Below, piece after piece: positions 8,133-17,165 of a stretch of 64,000 nt of DNA. Numbering within the stretch: the stretch's first letter is position 1; every line of letters starts with the position of its first letter. This stretch comes from DATLRC01 sp035478435 (GTDB taxonomy: Bacteria; Patescibacteriota; Saccharimonadia; Saccharimonadales; UBA4665): assembly GCA_035478435.1 (NCBI GenBank), contig DATIJT010000009.1, positions 200,362 to 264,361 on the forward strand. The letters run 5' to 3'. The position numbers and the translations under genes were made by a program. The notes beneath the pieces were generated by a model, which did no database searches, was not told the DNA's origin, and saw only the letters and a program-made list of their open reading frames with translations.

Positions 8133-8229
8133 TGGAACTAGAAAATAGAAACTAGGAACTAGCAAAACGCATGAATAATAGCTGGCTGTCATAAACGGTG
8201 TCTAATTCCTATTTCCTAGTTTCTAATTC
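8133..8229. repeat. Heptad-periodic inverted repeat, copy 1
   Basis: Left arm 8133-8163 consists of 7-nt units (TAGAAAA, TAGAAAC, TAGGAAC); right arm 8202-8229 consists of their near-complements (CTAATTC, CTATTTC, CTAGTTT, CTAATTC). About 22 of 27 positions pair. The right arm overlaps the recG stop codon, so the repeat supplies the TAG. The same unit family occurs at 34411-34493. Confidence 0.75.
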
Positions 8230-10259
8230 AAATTAGTTACAGCTCGCAAGCTAGTAACAGTTTCATTTAGCTGTCTATATTTTAGCAAACTCTCGCCTGA
8301 ATCGATAAATCGGCTGGCAGCCTGGCGGGCGGCGGCGATCAGTTTACTGTCGGAGAGCTTGGCCACGCGCAGATCCAGTTGGCCGTGCTGCAGCGTACCG
8401 TAAATCGCCCCTGGGCCGCGTAGTTCCAAATCCAGCTCGGACAGGCGGAAGCCGTCATCGCTGGTTTCCAGGGCCCGCAGCCGTGGGCCGGGTTGCTTTG
8501 AGTCACTCAGCATAAGGTAGCAATAGCCTTGGTGGCCACCCCGGCCCACCCGGCCACGGAGCTGGTGGATTTGGGCTAGACCAAAGCGTTCTGGCCCCTC
8601 GATCAGCATGACTGTGGCGTTTGGTATGTCCACGCCTACTTCTATTACGGTCGTGGAAACTAAAATGTCCAGTTTATGGGCTACAAACTTTTCCATAATT
8701 TCTGTCTTCTCGGCCGGCTTCATTTTGCCATGCAATAAACCGACCCGCCAGGCCTTGAAGTCCTTTTTACGAAATTCTTCATATACTTTTTCGACGGAAT
8801 TTACGGCTAAGGCATCTGATTCGGTAATAGTCGGGCAGACTACGAACATTTGCCTGCCGGCTTCTAGCTGGCCATTGATCTTTTCGTAGAGCTGGGTACG
8901 TGAATTCGGAGAAATGAGTTTAGTTATGATTGGTTCGCGACCTGGCGGCTTAACATCTAAAACTGATATATCTAGTTCGCCGTAAAGCGTTAAAGCGAGC
9001 GAACGGGGGATCGGTGTGGCAGTCAAATTAAGTACATGGGGCATGTGCCCGGCTTTGCTCATGAGGGTCTTGCGCTGCTCCACCCCGAAACGGTGCTGTT
9101 CATCAATAATTACTAGAGCTAACTTATGCATATCGACTTGCTCTTGGATCAGGGTCTGGGTGCCAATGATGAACTGGGCCTGTCCGGAAGCAATGGCGGC
9201 GCGGGCTTTGGTTTTTTGGGCCGGCTTCATACCGCCCACTAGCAAATCCAGCTGCTTTTCTAAGCCGAGCGGTGCCAGCAAAGCAAAAATCGTGTTGGCG
9301 TGTTGGCGGGCCAGCAGTTCAGTCGGTGCCATAAAGGCCACTTGGTAACCTTGTTCCAGCGCCATCAAAGCCGCCATAGTCGCCACCACGGTTTTACCGG
9401 AACCGACATCCCCTTCCACTAACCTGTTCATCGGCTGCATCTTTTGCAGATCCAGATAAATTTGCCAAATGACCTTGCGCTGGGCGTCAGTCAGCTTGAA
9501 CGGCAGATGGCCGACAAACTCTTTGGCTAGCTCTTCCTTGAACGCAATTTTCAGCGATTTTTCTTGTTGGTTTTCCTGTTTATTAAGCAAACTGGCTAGG
9601 CTTAGGCCAAGGATTTCTTCAAAACTAAGCCGTTTTTTGGCCTCGGCCAGTTGCTCAGGGCTTTTGGGAAAGTGCATGGCCAAAACAGCCTCTGCATAAG
9701 GCACCAGATCATAGTTTTTAATAAGCCAGTTGGGTAATGTTTCGGGCAGGGCTTTTATAAGTGCTACGGCCTGCTTGATCGCCGCCCTTATCTGGCGAGA
9801 ATTTAAGCCCTTGGTTTCGCGGTAAATAGGCACAATGCGAGCTGTGTTAATCGGAAAGTCACTGGCCAATTCCACGCTGGGGTTCAGAATGCTAAACCGC
9901 TGGTGGCTAAGTTCAAACTTGCCGGAAATATAATAGGCTTGGCCCCGTTTGAGCGCGGCTTCGCGGTAAGGTTGGTTGAACCAGATCAAACGGACACTGC
10001 CGCTTTCGTCGCTGGCGACCGCTTCGGTAATATGCATGCCGCGCCGCACGTAACGGCCCTTGGCTTGCTTGATGACAGCCTTGATTGTCACATTGCCCGG
10101 CTTTAGCTGTTTAGTGGGGACTACTACGGAATAGTCATCATAACGCCGCGGCCAATAATTTATTAAATCTTGGGTAGTTTTAATTCCCAAGGTAGCGAAT
10201 TTGCGGACCAAGGCTGGCCCAATCCCCTCTAACTCAGTCAAGGGATTATCCAGTTTCAT
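8223..10259 (-). CDS. recG: ATP-dependent DNA helicase RecG
   Basis: Branch-migrating helicase that remodels stalled forks and Holliday junctions. The 678 residues match the family: N-terminal wedge with helix-hairpin-helix-like LEGIGPALVRKFATLGI, OB-fold wedge to about residue 200, Walker A GDVGSGKTVVATMAAL, DEQHRFG (DExH box), TATPIPRS (motif III), and HQLRGRVGRGGHQGYC (motif VI). The start is 4 nt after the stop of the methyltransferase gene, so they form an operon. Confidence 0.97.
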   Translation of the reverse strand: MKLDNPLTELEGIGPALVRKFATLGIKTTQDLINYWPRRYDDYSVVVPTKQLKPGNVTIKAVIKQAKGRYVRRGMHITEAVASDESGSVRLIWFNQPYREAALKRGQAYYISGKFELSHQRFSILNPSVELASDFPINTARIVPIYRETKGLNSRQIRAAIKQAVALIKALPETLPNWLIKNYDLVPYAEAVLAMHFPKSPEQLAEAKKRLSFEEILGLSLASLLNKQENQQEKSLKIAFKEELAKEFVGHLPFKLTDAQRKVIWQIYLDLQKMQPMNRLVEGDVGSGKTVVATMAALMALEQGYQVAFMAPTELLARQHANTIFALLAPLGLEKQLDLLVGGMKPAQKTKARAAIASGQAQFIIGTQTLIQEQVDMHKLALVIIDEQHRFGVEQRKTLMSKAGHMPHVLNLTATPIPRSLALTLYGELDISVLDVKPPGREPIITKLISPNSRTQLYEKINGQLEAGRQMFVVCPTITESDALAVNSVEKVYEEFRKKDFKAWRVGLLHGKMKPAEKTEIMEKFVAHKLDILVSTTVIEVGVDIPNATVMLIEGPERFGLAQIHQLRGRVGRGGHQGYCYLMLSDSKQPGPRLRALETSDDGFRLSELDLELRGPGAIYGTLQHGQLDLRVAKLSDSKLIAAARQAASRFIDSGESLLKYRQLNETVTSLRAVTNLN

Positions 10260-10263
10260 TGTT

Positions 10264-11049
10264 CTAAGGTTGGGCTTTGCGGACTAAGAAAAAGATGCTA
10301 GGGCCAAAGTACGAGTTGGCTAGTGGCCGCTGCAGTAGTTTTTCAATTCTAAGCATCGCTGTAGGTGGCAAGAGTTTTTTGAGTCGGGGGCTACGCAAGT
10401 TGGAGACGGACAGAGTGGCCTTTACCTGCAAACCAGCGTGGGCCAATTGGCGCACAATGGTGTGGGGATTATGGTTGACAAATGGGATTTCATCTTCCCG
10501 GCGGTTTTGTGCAGAGCGGATATCAACCGGCTTGACTGGTAAGCGCTGGGCCTTCACAAGGTGTTTTAGGCGGTTACGCATGTGGCTGTAGTTGGCCACT
10601 TCGATCACCGCGTAACCTTCATCGGAAAGCACCCGGGCGATTTCAGCGAATTCCGGCGCCGGGTCAGGCAGGTGGTGCATGACCCTAACCAGAGTTACTA
10701 AATCAACTGATCCGTCTGTAAATTTAAGGTCATCGGCCTGCATGAGTTTGCGGTCAATTTCTGGGTGGCCCTTTAGAAACCGTCCAGCTATATCAATTTG
10801 TTGCTGGCTGGGTTCGGCCAGAACCACTTTGTCGGCGAATTCTTCTAGCAGCAGACACAACCGGCCGTAGCCACCGCCAACGTCAACTGCCGTTTTAAAG
10901 TGTTTGCCTTTCAGAAACTGCCGGATAGCGATTTCTTCACTGGCATGTTCGTACTCCCGGCCTTGCCAGTATTTGAGGTAGTTGTGATTCGGATCATTAT
11001 ACTGATCGGCTTTGCGCTTCTGAATAGAATGGTTTGCTGGTTTGGTCAT
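10264..11049 (-). CDS. Class I SAM-dependent methyltransferase
   Basis: Soluble 261-residue protein from the ATG at 11049 (MTKPANHSIQKRKADQYND). Motif I is VDVGGGYGRLCLLLEEF, an acidic residue follows in VLAEPSQQQ, and VTLVRVMHHLPDP is the post-I/motif II region of methyltransferase type 11 enzymes. A TATAAT (11062-11067) lies only 3 nt before an upstream in-frame ATG at 11058, so that ATG would probably fall at the edge of or outside the transcript; the second ATG is preferred. Substrate unknown. Confidence 0.8.
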   Translation of the reverse strand: MTKPANHSIQKRKADQYNDPNHNYLKYWQGREYEHASEEIAIRQFLKGKHFKTAVDVGGGYGRLCLLLEEFADKVVLAEPSQQQIDIAGRFLKGHPEIDRKLMQADDLKFTDGSVDLVTLVRVMHHLPDPAPEFAEIARVLSDEGYAVIEVANYSHMRNRLKHLVKAQRLPVKPVDIRSAQNRREDEIPFVNHNPHTIVRQLAHAGLQVKATLSVSNLRSPRLKKLLPPTAMLRIEKLLQRPLANSYFGPSIFFLVRKAQP

Positions 11050-11082
11050 AGGTGTCATTAAATTATACCTTTTAAATTTTAA

Positions 11083-12330
11083 TTAACTAAGCTCTATAAG
11101 TGCTGAATCTTTAAATTTTTTGCCTTTGCGAAGCAGCAAACGGCCATTTTGGAAGTCAGACGCCTCAAGTTTCTCGCGCTCTACCTTTTGGCCATTGATA
11201 AACACAGCTTTGTCGGCCAGTAACCGTCGGGCTTCGGTGTTGGAAGTTGCCAGGCCAGCACCGACCAAGACTTCAATCATATTTGCCCCTAATGGTACTT
11301 TTAACGCCGTAATTTCTTTGCGGATTTCTGCTAGAGCCGAATCGCTGGCTTCAGCGATTTTTTTGTGGCCAGTCAGGTAAAAGGTGACTTCCTCTGCTAG
11401 CTGCATAGCTTGCTGGCCGTGGACTAAGCTAGTAACTTCCCGGGCTAGCTTAATCTGGGCCTTGCGTTCCGCGGGATGAGCGTTATGTTCTTTTAAAAGG
11501 CTATCGACCTCATCTTTACCTAATTCCGTATATATCTTCAGGAAATCTTCTACGCCATCATCGGCTAAATTGATCCAGAACTGATAGAACTGCGTGGGAC
11601 TGGTTTTGGCTGGATCGAGCCAAACAGCACCGTCTTCACTCTTGCCAAATTTTTTACCGGTCGTTTTATTAATAATCAGCGGCAAGGTAATGACATGGGC
11701 TTCTTTGCCGCGGGTTCGGCGGATCAGTTCAACGCCGCTCAAACAATTCCCCCACTGGTCCGAACCGCCAAGTTGCAAAGTGCAGCCATGTTTGTCAAAC
11801 AGGTGCAAAAAGTCCATGCCCTGTAAGATGGTATAGCTGAATTCGGCGTAGCTAAGGCCGCTGCCGCCTTCACCCAGGCGTTTGGCAATGTAATCGCGCT
11901 GCACTAGCGGTGTCATGCTAAAGTGTTTGCCGATATCTCGCAGAAATTCGATAACGGTCAAGTCTTTAGTCCAATCCAGGTTGTTAACTAACCTGAATTC
12001 GAAACCGTGGAAGACTTTTTTGAGCTGTTCTTCGGCTTTGGCGACGTTATGCGAGATAGTTTCCTCACTTTGCAACGGCCTTTCACTATCTTTGCCACCC
12101 GGGTCACCTATCAAACTAGTCGCCCCGCCAGCCAAGATGATGGCCTTGTGGCCATGTCGCATAAAAGCCCGGTCCAGCATCATAGCCGCCAGATTGCCAA
12201 CTGTTTGCGAGTCGGCCGAAGCATCGAAACCATGGTAAAAAGTCCACAGCTTGTCATCTAAAAGAGCCAAATCGCTCAAAGTAGTTTGGTTGATAAATCC
12301 GCGCCAAGTTAGTTCTTCTGAAAGTGTCAT
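11083..12330 (-). CDS. tyrS: Tyrosyl-tRNA synthetase with altered HIGH motif
   Basis: Class I synthetase that charges tRNA-Tyr. The 415 residues contain FYHGFDASADS (Tyr-binding start of the Rossmann fold), GGATSLIGDPGGKDSER, the tyrosine pocket SYTILQGMDFLHL and LQLGGSDQWGN, KFGKSEDGAVWLD (the KMSKS equivalent) and a C-terminal S4 RNA-binding domain (ARRLLADKAVFINGQKV). The HIGH-like position reads TVGN, so the first His is Thr. Family membership is secure; the altered motif is worth a check. It is transcribed divergently from the PBP gene. Confidence 0.95.
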   Translation of the reverse strand: MTLSEELTWRGFINQTTLSDLALLDDKLWTFYHGFDASADSQTVGNLAAMMLDRAFMRHGHKAIILAGGATSLIGDPGGKDSERPLQSEETISHNVAKAEEQLKKVFHGFEFRLVNNLDWTKDLTVIEFLRDIGKHFSMTPLVQRDYIAKRLGEGGSGLSYAEFSYTILQGMDFLHLFDKHGCTLQLGGSDQWGNCLSGVELIRRTRGKEAHVITLPLIINKTTGKKFGKSEDGAVWLDPAKTSPTQFYQFWINLADDGVEDFLKIYTELGKDEVDSLLKEHNAHPAERKAQIKLAREVTSLVHGQQAMQLAEEVTFYLTGHKKIAEASDSALAEIRKEITALKVPLGANMIEVLVGAGLATSNTEARRLLADKAVFINGQKVEREKLEASDFQNGRLLLRKGKKFKDSALIELS

Positions 12331-12452
12331 GATTTTTGAGCCAATAGTTTACTTAGTGCCTAGTATATCTTAAGTTTTGCCAGAAAAAAATTTAAGATCT
12401 GCTTAGGTTGGTAAAAAATAATGTGTAAAATAACAATAGTACATATAGATTT

Positions 12453-12461
12453 TGCTATAAT
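12453..12461 (+). promoter_or_regulatory. Extended -10 promoter of the PBP gene
   Basis: TGCTATAAT is a full extended -10 (TGn plus TATAAT at 12456-12461). No good -35 is seen 17 nt upstream. Transcription should begin near 12468, giving a ~30-nt leader with a GAGAGGG ribosome-binding site. Confidence 0.65.
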
Positions 12462-12497
12462 TAAGTCTAGTATTTTCATGAGAGGGAAAAATTAATT

Positions 12498-15400
12498 ATG
12501 ATGGCTTCAAAAGGTCCGCGCAAACCGCGCCGGGCACGCAGTAGTTTTACGACAAAAAGTGGCAATACTATAAAGCTCAACCAGACTTTTGGTGACCGGT
12601 TGAAAACCCGCAAGATGAATCGGGCGACCGCCAAAGCCGCCTATTTGAGTACGCTACCTAAAGACAAGTGGAAACGAGTGCTTTACCGCTTGCATCCTCG
12701 CCGGATCGCCCGCTATTGGTTTAGCCGCGAAGGGGCCATTATGGCCCTCAAAATTACCGGTGTGGCGATAGTGCTGTGTTTTTTCTTAACTATCGGTCTA
12801 TTCGCTTATTTCCGCAAAGATCTACCACAGATAAAAGACCTGGCGGGCCGGAAACTGGGCGGCAGCAACACCTATTACGACCGGTCTGGCAATACCGTGC
12901 TCTGGCAAGATTACGACGCTGTCAAGCGCATCGGCGTCAGCAGCAAAGATATCTCGCCTTACATGAAACAAGCCACTATTGCTATAGAAGATAAGGATTT
13001 CTATAAGCATGGCGCTTTTGACGTCCGGGGCATCATGCGAGCCGGTTTGCACGATGTTTTTGGCGGAGGTGGAAGCGTACAAGGTGGTTCTACCATCACC
13101 CAGCAATTGGTCAAGCTTAATGAGCAATGGACCACCAACCGGACAGTTGCACGTAAAGTTAAGGAGCTGATTTTAGCCGTAGAGTTGGAGCGGGAATATT
13201 CCAAGGACGATATCTTAACCGGCTACCTCAATATCGCCCCTTATGGCGGAATTGAGTATGGCGCGGAAACCGCCGCCCGGGACTATTTCCATACCGATGC
13301 CAAAAGCCTGACCCTGGCCCAGGCCGCAACCCTGGCCGCTATGCCGCAAGCCCCGAGCTATTACTCCCCCTACAGCAGCACCGAATTCAACCCGGCCGCC
13401 GGCAACACCTTTAATAAGCAAGCCCTGCTCAACCGGCAGCATTACATTCTAGACCAGATGGTTAAGCAAAAAATGATCAGTAAAGCCCAGGCCGACGAGG
13501 CCAAAAAGGTTGATATTATAGCCCAGATACAGCCTTTGCAGTCTAAATACCAAGGCATCAAAGCCCCTTACTTCGTACTGGCCGCCAAACAAGAGTTAGA
13601 GGAGAAATACGGGGCGGCTACCGTACAACGCGGTGGCTGGAAAATTATAACCACGCTTGATTTGAATTTGCAGAACGCTGCCGAACAAGCGGTAGCCAAC
13701 AACTACTCAAGCATGCAAAGGCTTACCGGAAGGGTAGCCGACGAAGCGGCAACAGTGGCCGAAGACGTCCAAACAGGACAGATTGCGGCCCTAGTAGGCG
13801 GCACTAATTTCGATGACCCAGACCATGGGAAGATCAACTATGCCGCCCAGTCTTTAATACCCCCTGGCTCAAGTTTCAAACCTTATGACTATGTCACTCT
13901 CATTGATAACAACAATAACGTGGGTGCCGGCTCTGTCTTATACGATACCCAAGGCCCTATACCAGGTTATCCCTGTACTAACAAGAACCGTCCCAAGAAC
14001 GACGACAACGCCAATTGCCTCTGGGACTACGATTTCGTTTATCCCGGACCCCTTACACTAAGATACGCCATGGGAGGCTCACGTAACGTACCGGCCGTAA
14101 AAGCCATGCTGTCGGCCGTGCCAAACGACACTAGCAATGGCAAAGTAAGTTCCGTCAACAAAGTTATCAGCACTGCCAGCGCCATGATGGATAACGGCTA
14201 TCTGGAGCAAAAACACCGTAAAACTTACAATTGCTACGCCCAAGGCGTGGACATCAACAACGCTACCGACGCTGACATAACCCAGTGCTATGGAGCGTCG
14301 GCTATTGGGGACGGTGCTTTCTTACATCTTGATGACCATGTCAATGGCCTGGCTACCCTGGCCCGCCTGGGCAACGCCATACCTAGAACCTATATCCTGA
14401 AAATTACTGACGCCGCTAATAAGCAAGTTTATCAATTCGTCCAACCTAAAGGGAAACAGGTCATCAAACCAGACTCGGCTTACATAGTTAATGACATGGC
14501 TAGCGACCCTAACGCCAGTTACTTGCCAGGTAGTTGTAGCGCTACAAATTGCACTCCCCTGTCCCGGGGCGGTTATAAATTCCACCGTGATAACGGCTGG
14601 ACATTCGCCATTAAGACCGGTACTACCAACAATGGTTTTGACGGCCTGATGACCAGTTGGTCTAGTAAGTACGCTGTTGTCTCCTGGGTTGGTAACCACA
14701 CGCGCAATAAAAATTTGAGCGCCTACGCGAACGCAGCTATGGAAACATTAACCGAACCGATTACCCGGGCGGTTATGGAAGCGGCCCACGCCAACCTTAA
14801 GCCAGTTAACTGGGAGAAACCGCAAGGCCTAAAGTCTTTGCCAGCTTTTGTGGTACGTAACCATATACATTTTGGGGACATTGAACCAAGCCCATCTAAC
14901 GATCTATTCCCTTCTTGGTATGTCGGCAACAGCGGCAATAACACTTCACAGACCATGGACAAAGTTTCTGGCAAAGTCGCCACCAATTGCACGCCGCCTT
15001 TCGCTCGCGACGTACAAACCAACAGTAATGCCGCCTCTTGGAATGTTGATATCTTCAATGGCGGCCACACCAGCATCAACACTGGCGCTGGGACAACCGG
15101 CAACCAACCAGTAGCCACCGATGATGTGCACAACTGTAACGATTCTCCACCATCAATCACCCTAACCGCCCCGGCAGACTGTAAAGATACCGATAATGGC
15201 GGTGAGGGCTGCACCATAACAGCCACTGTTTCAGCTGGTACTCACGCTTTGAGCGATCCGACGACCTATCCGCAATTCCCGGGCACTATCAACTTCACCT
15301 TGAATGGCCAAAGCATAAAAACCGTGAATGTTAACGATTCGCCAACTACCTTCAGCTTTAACTATAAACCTACCAGTTCAGGTAGCGGCACTCTGACGGC

Positions 15401-15707
15401 TACCGTGACTGACAGCGTGCTGTACCAAGGGAGTGACAGCGCCACCGTAAATTTTACCGTAACGCCTCCGCCAGTGGAGGCCAGCCTCAACTTCGATTCA
15501 GCAAAAATAAACGGCACTAACACTAAGTTCAGCTGGTCTGGGGGAGTTGGGCCTTATAGCGTCTTCCGTTCGGACAATAACCTTACGTTATGCAGTAACG
15601 TCAGTGGCACAACCTGCCAAGTCCCTAAGGCATCGGCGCTAGCTGGCACGTCCGTGTACGTCCAAGACAGTACCGGCAAAAAAGCCACTACTACTGTGAC
15701 TAATTAG
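12498..15707 (+). CDS. Class A penicillin-binding protein (transglycosylase/transpeptidase) with Ig-like tail
   Basis: Bifunctional peptidoglycan synthase of 1069 residues. A basic cytoplasmic N-terminus is followed by one membrane helix at about 83-108. The glycosyltransferase domain has EDKDFYKHGAFD, GGSTITQQLVK and KDDILTGYLN. The transpeptidase domain has the SxxK Ser at about 458 (SSFK), SRN at about 528 and KTGT at about 706. After it come ~190 residues of Thr/Ser/Asn-rich beta sequence with paired Cys (about 880-1069), probably Ig-like wall-binding domains. A GAGAGGG precedes the start. It ends convergent with radA. Confidence 0.95.
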   Translation: MMASKGPRKPRRARSSFTTKSGNTIKLNQTFGDRLKTRKMNRATAKAAYLSTLPKDKWKRVLYRLHPRRIARYWFSREGAIMALKITGVAIVLCFFLTIGLFAYFRKDLPQIKDLAGRKLGGSNTYYDRSGNTVLWQDYDAVKRIGVSSKDISPYMKQATIAIEDKDFYKHGAFDVRGIMRAGLHDVFGGGGSVQGGSTITQQLVKLNEQWTTNRTVARKVKELILAVELEREYSKDDILTGYLNIAPYGGIEYGAETAARDYFHTDAKSLTLAQAATLAAMPQAPSYYSPYSSTEFNPAAGNTFNKQALLNRQHYILDQMVKQKMISKAQADEAKKVDIIAQIQPLQSKYQGIKAPYFVLAAKQELEEKYGAATVQRGGWKIITTLDLNLQNAAEQAVANNYSSMQRLTGRVADEAATVAEDVQTGQIAALVGGTNFDDPDHGKINYAAQSLIPPGSSFKPYDYVTLIDNNNNVGAGSVLYDTQGPIPGYPCTNKNRPKNDDNANCLWDYDFVYPGPLTLRYAMGGSRNVPAVKAMLSAVPNDTSNGKVSSVNKVISTASAMMDNGYLEQKHRKTYNCYAQGVDINNATDADITQCYGASAIGDGAFLHLDDHVNGLATLARLGNAIPRTYILKITDAANKQVYQFVQPKGKQVIKPDSAYIVNDMASDPNASYLPGSCSATNCTPLSRGGYKFHRDNGWTFAIKTGTTNNGFDGLMTSWSSKYAVVSWVGNHTRNKNLSAYANAAMETLTEPITRAVMEAAHANLKPVNWEKPQGLKSLPAFVVRNHIHFGDIEPSPSNDLFPSWYVGNSGNNTSQTMDKVSGKVATNCTPPFARDVQTNSNAASWNVDIFNGGHTSINTGAGTTGNQPVATDDVHNCNDSPPSITLTAPADCKDTDNGGEGCTITATVSAGTHALSDPTTYPQFPGTINFTLNGQSIKTVNVNDSPTTFSFNYKPTSSGSGTLTATVTDSVLYQGSDSATVNFTVTPPPVEASLNFDSAKINGTNTKFSWSGGVGPYSVFRSDNNLTLCSNVSGTTCQVPKASALAGTSVYVQDSTGKKATTTVTN

Positions 15708-15743
15708 GAAAAAGATCATGGCAATTAGTCCTCTTCTAGTAAT

Positions 15744-15766
15744 CCTATAAGACTGTCTTCTATAGG
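15744..15766. terminator. Hairpin between convergent PBP and radA genes
   Basis: CCTATA-AGAC-T-GTCT-TC-TATAGG forms a near-continuous 10-bp stem. It is bracketed by two direct copies of TGGCAATTAGTC followed by a T-rich run and CTAG (15719-15739 and 15777-15797), the second covering the radA stop. It probably serves as a bidirectional terminator, although neither side has a clean T-run directly after the stem. Confidence 0.5.
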
Positions 15767-15782
15767 TGTAAATTAGTGGCAA

Positions 15783-17132
15783 TTAGTCTTTTTCTAGGAA
15801 TTGGTTGAGGGCCGAACGCACGTCGCTGACGCCATGCAAGAAGCTAATTTTTTTGCTGGTTTTTCGCAAGGGGCCAATAGCCGCTTCAAAACCCAGCTTC
15901 TTGGCCTCCGCCACTCGTTTTTCGACGTTTGGTACGTGCCGGACTTCGCCAGATAAACCTACTTCCCCAAAGACCACAGCGTTTTGTTTGAGTTGTAATC
16001 CTTTGGCAGCCGAACCAATGGCCAGACAAACTGCCAGATCGGCAGCCGGCTCGGTGATCCTAATGCCTCCAACGATATTGATGTAGATGTCTTGGTCGGC
16101 CAGGTTTAGCTTGGTCCGGCGCTCGAGCATCGCCACTAGTAAATTCAAACGATTGAGATCAAGGCCACTGGCCGCCCGCTTGGGGTAGCCGTAGCTCGTG
16201 CGGTTCACTAGCGCCTGGACTTCCACTAAAATTGGCCGGCTGCCTTCCAGGGTGGCCAGCACTACCGACCCGTCGCTAACTTGCCGTTCAGCTAGCAGGG
16301 CAGCCGACGGGTTTTCGACCGGCTGCATGCCGGCTTCGACCATTTCGAAAATGCCGGCTTCATTAGTCGAGCCAAAACGGTTTTTAACCGCCCGCAGGAT
16401 CTTAAAGCCGCCGTAACGGTCACCTTCTAGTTGCAACACTACGTCCACAGCGTGCTCCAAAACTTTGGGGCCGGCGATGCTGCCCTCTTTGGTGACATGG
16501 CCGACTAAAATCACGGCCGTATTGCTCTGTTTGGCGGCCAAAGTCAGCAGCTGTGAACTGTTGGTAATTTGAGATACCGTACCGGCCGCCGAAGCGATCG
16601 CCGCCGTGCTGACGGCCTGGATAGAGTCCACTATCACCAGCTTGTAAGCGCCGCTGGCAATGGTCGCCGCGATATCATCGGCTGAACTGCTAGTCGCTAG
16701 CTTAAGTTCAGCCCGCAGAGTACCAAGCCGCTCGGCTCGCAAGCCAACCTGGTGGGCTGACTCTTCACCACTCACATACAGTACTGGCACTTTGGCCGCC
16801 ACGGCGTAAGCTAGCTGCAACAACAAAGTGCTCTTACCAATACCGGGTTGGCCGGCAATCAAATTAACGCTGCCGGCGACAATGCCGCCGCCGAAAATTT
16901 CATCAACTTCGCTTAAACTAGTTATTAGCCTAGGTTGGTCTTTAGATACCGATTTATCCACCGGCTCGGCGGCCAGAATTTTGCCCTGGGCCAAGCTGCC
17001 GAGCGCCGCTCCTGGCGTTAGGGTTTCTTGCAAGGTGTTCCACTCCCCGCACTGCGGACACTTGCCACTCCAGGTGCTGGCAGTGACTCCGCAACTGCTA
17101 CATACATATCTGACAACCGGTTTCTTAGCCAA
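15783..17132 (-). CDS. radA: DNA repair protein RadA (Sms)
   Basis: Recombination ATPase related to RecA/DnaB that helps branch migration. The 449 residues show a four-Cys zinc finger (CSSCGVTASTWSGKCPQC), Walker A GQPGIGKSTLL, the RadA-specific KNRFGSTNE, and a C-terminal Lon-protease-like domain (NIVGGIRITEPAADLAVCLA). The start is a TTG at 17132 preceded by a strong GAGGAG. It is convergent with the PBP gene. Confidence 0.96.
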   Translation of the reverse strand: MAKKPVVRYVCSSCGVTASTWSGKCPQCGEWNTLQETLTPGAALGSLAQGKILAAEPVDKSVSKDQPRLITSLSEVDEIFGGGIVAGSVNLIAGQPGIGKSTLLLQLAYAVAAKVPVLYVSGEESAHQVGLRAERLGTLRAELKLATSSSADDIAATIASGAYKLVIVDSIQAVSTAAIASAAGTVSQITNSSQLLTLAAKQSNTAVILVGHVTKEGSIAGPKVLEHAVDVVLQLEGDRYGGFKILRAVKNRFGSTNEAGIFEMVEAGMQPVENPSAALLAERQVSDGSVVLATLEGSRPILVEVQALVNRTSYGYPKRAASGLDLNRLNLLVAMLERRTKLNLADQDIYINIVGGIRITEPAADLAVCLAIGSAAKGLQLKQNAVVFGEVGLSGEVRHVPNVEKRVAEAKKLGFEAAIGPLRKTSKKISFLHGVSDVRSALNQFLEKD

Positions 17133-17165
17133 AACATCTCCTCATTAACTAAAAGTCTACCATTA

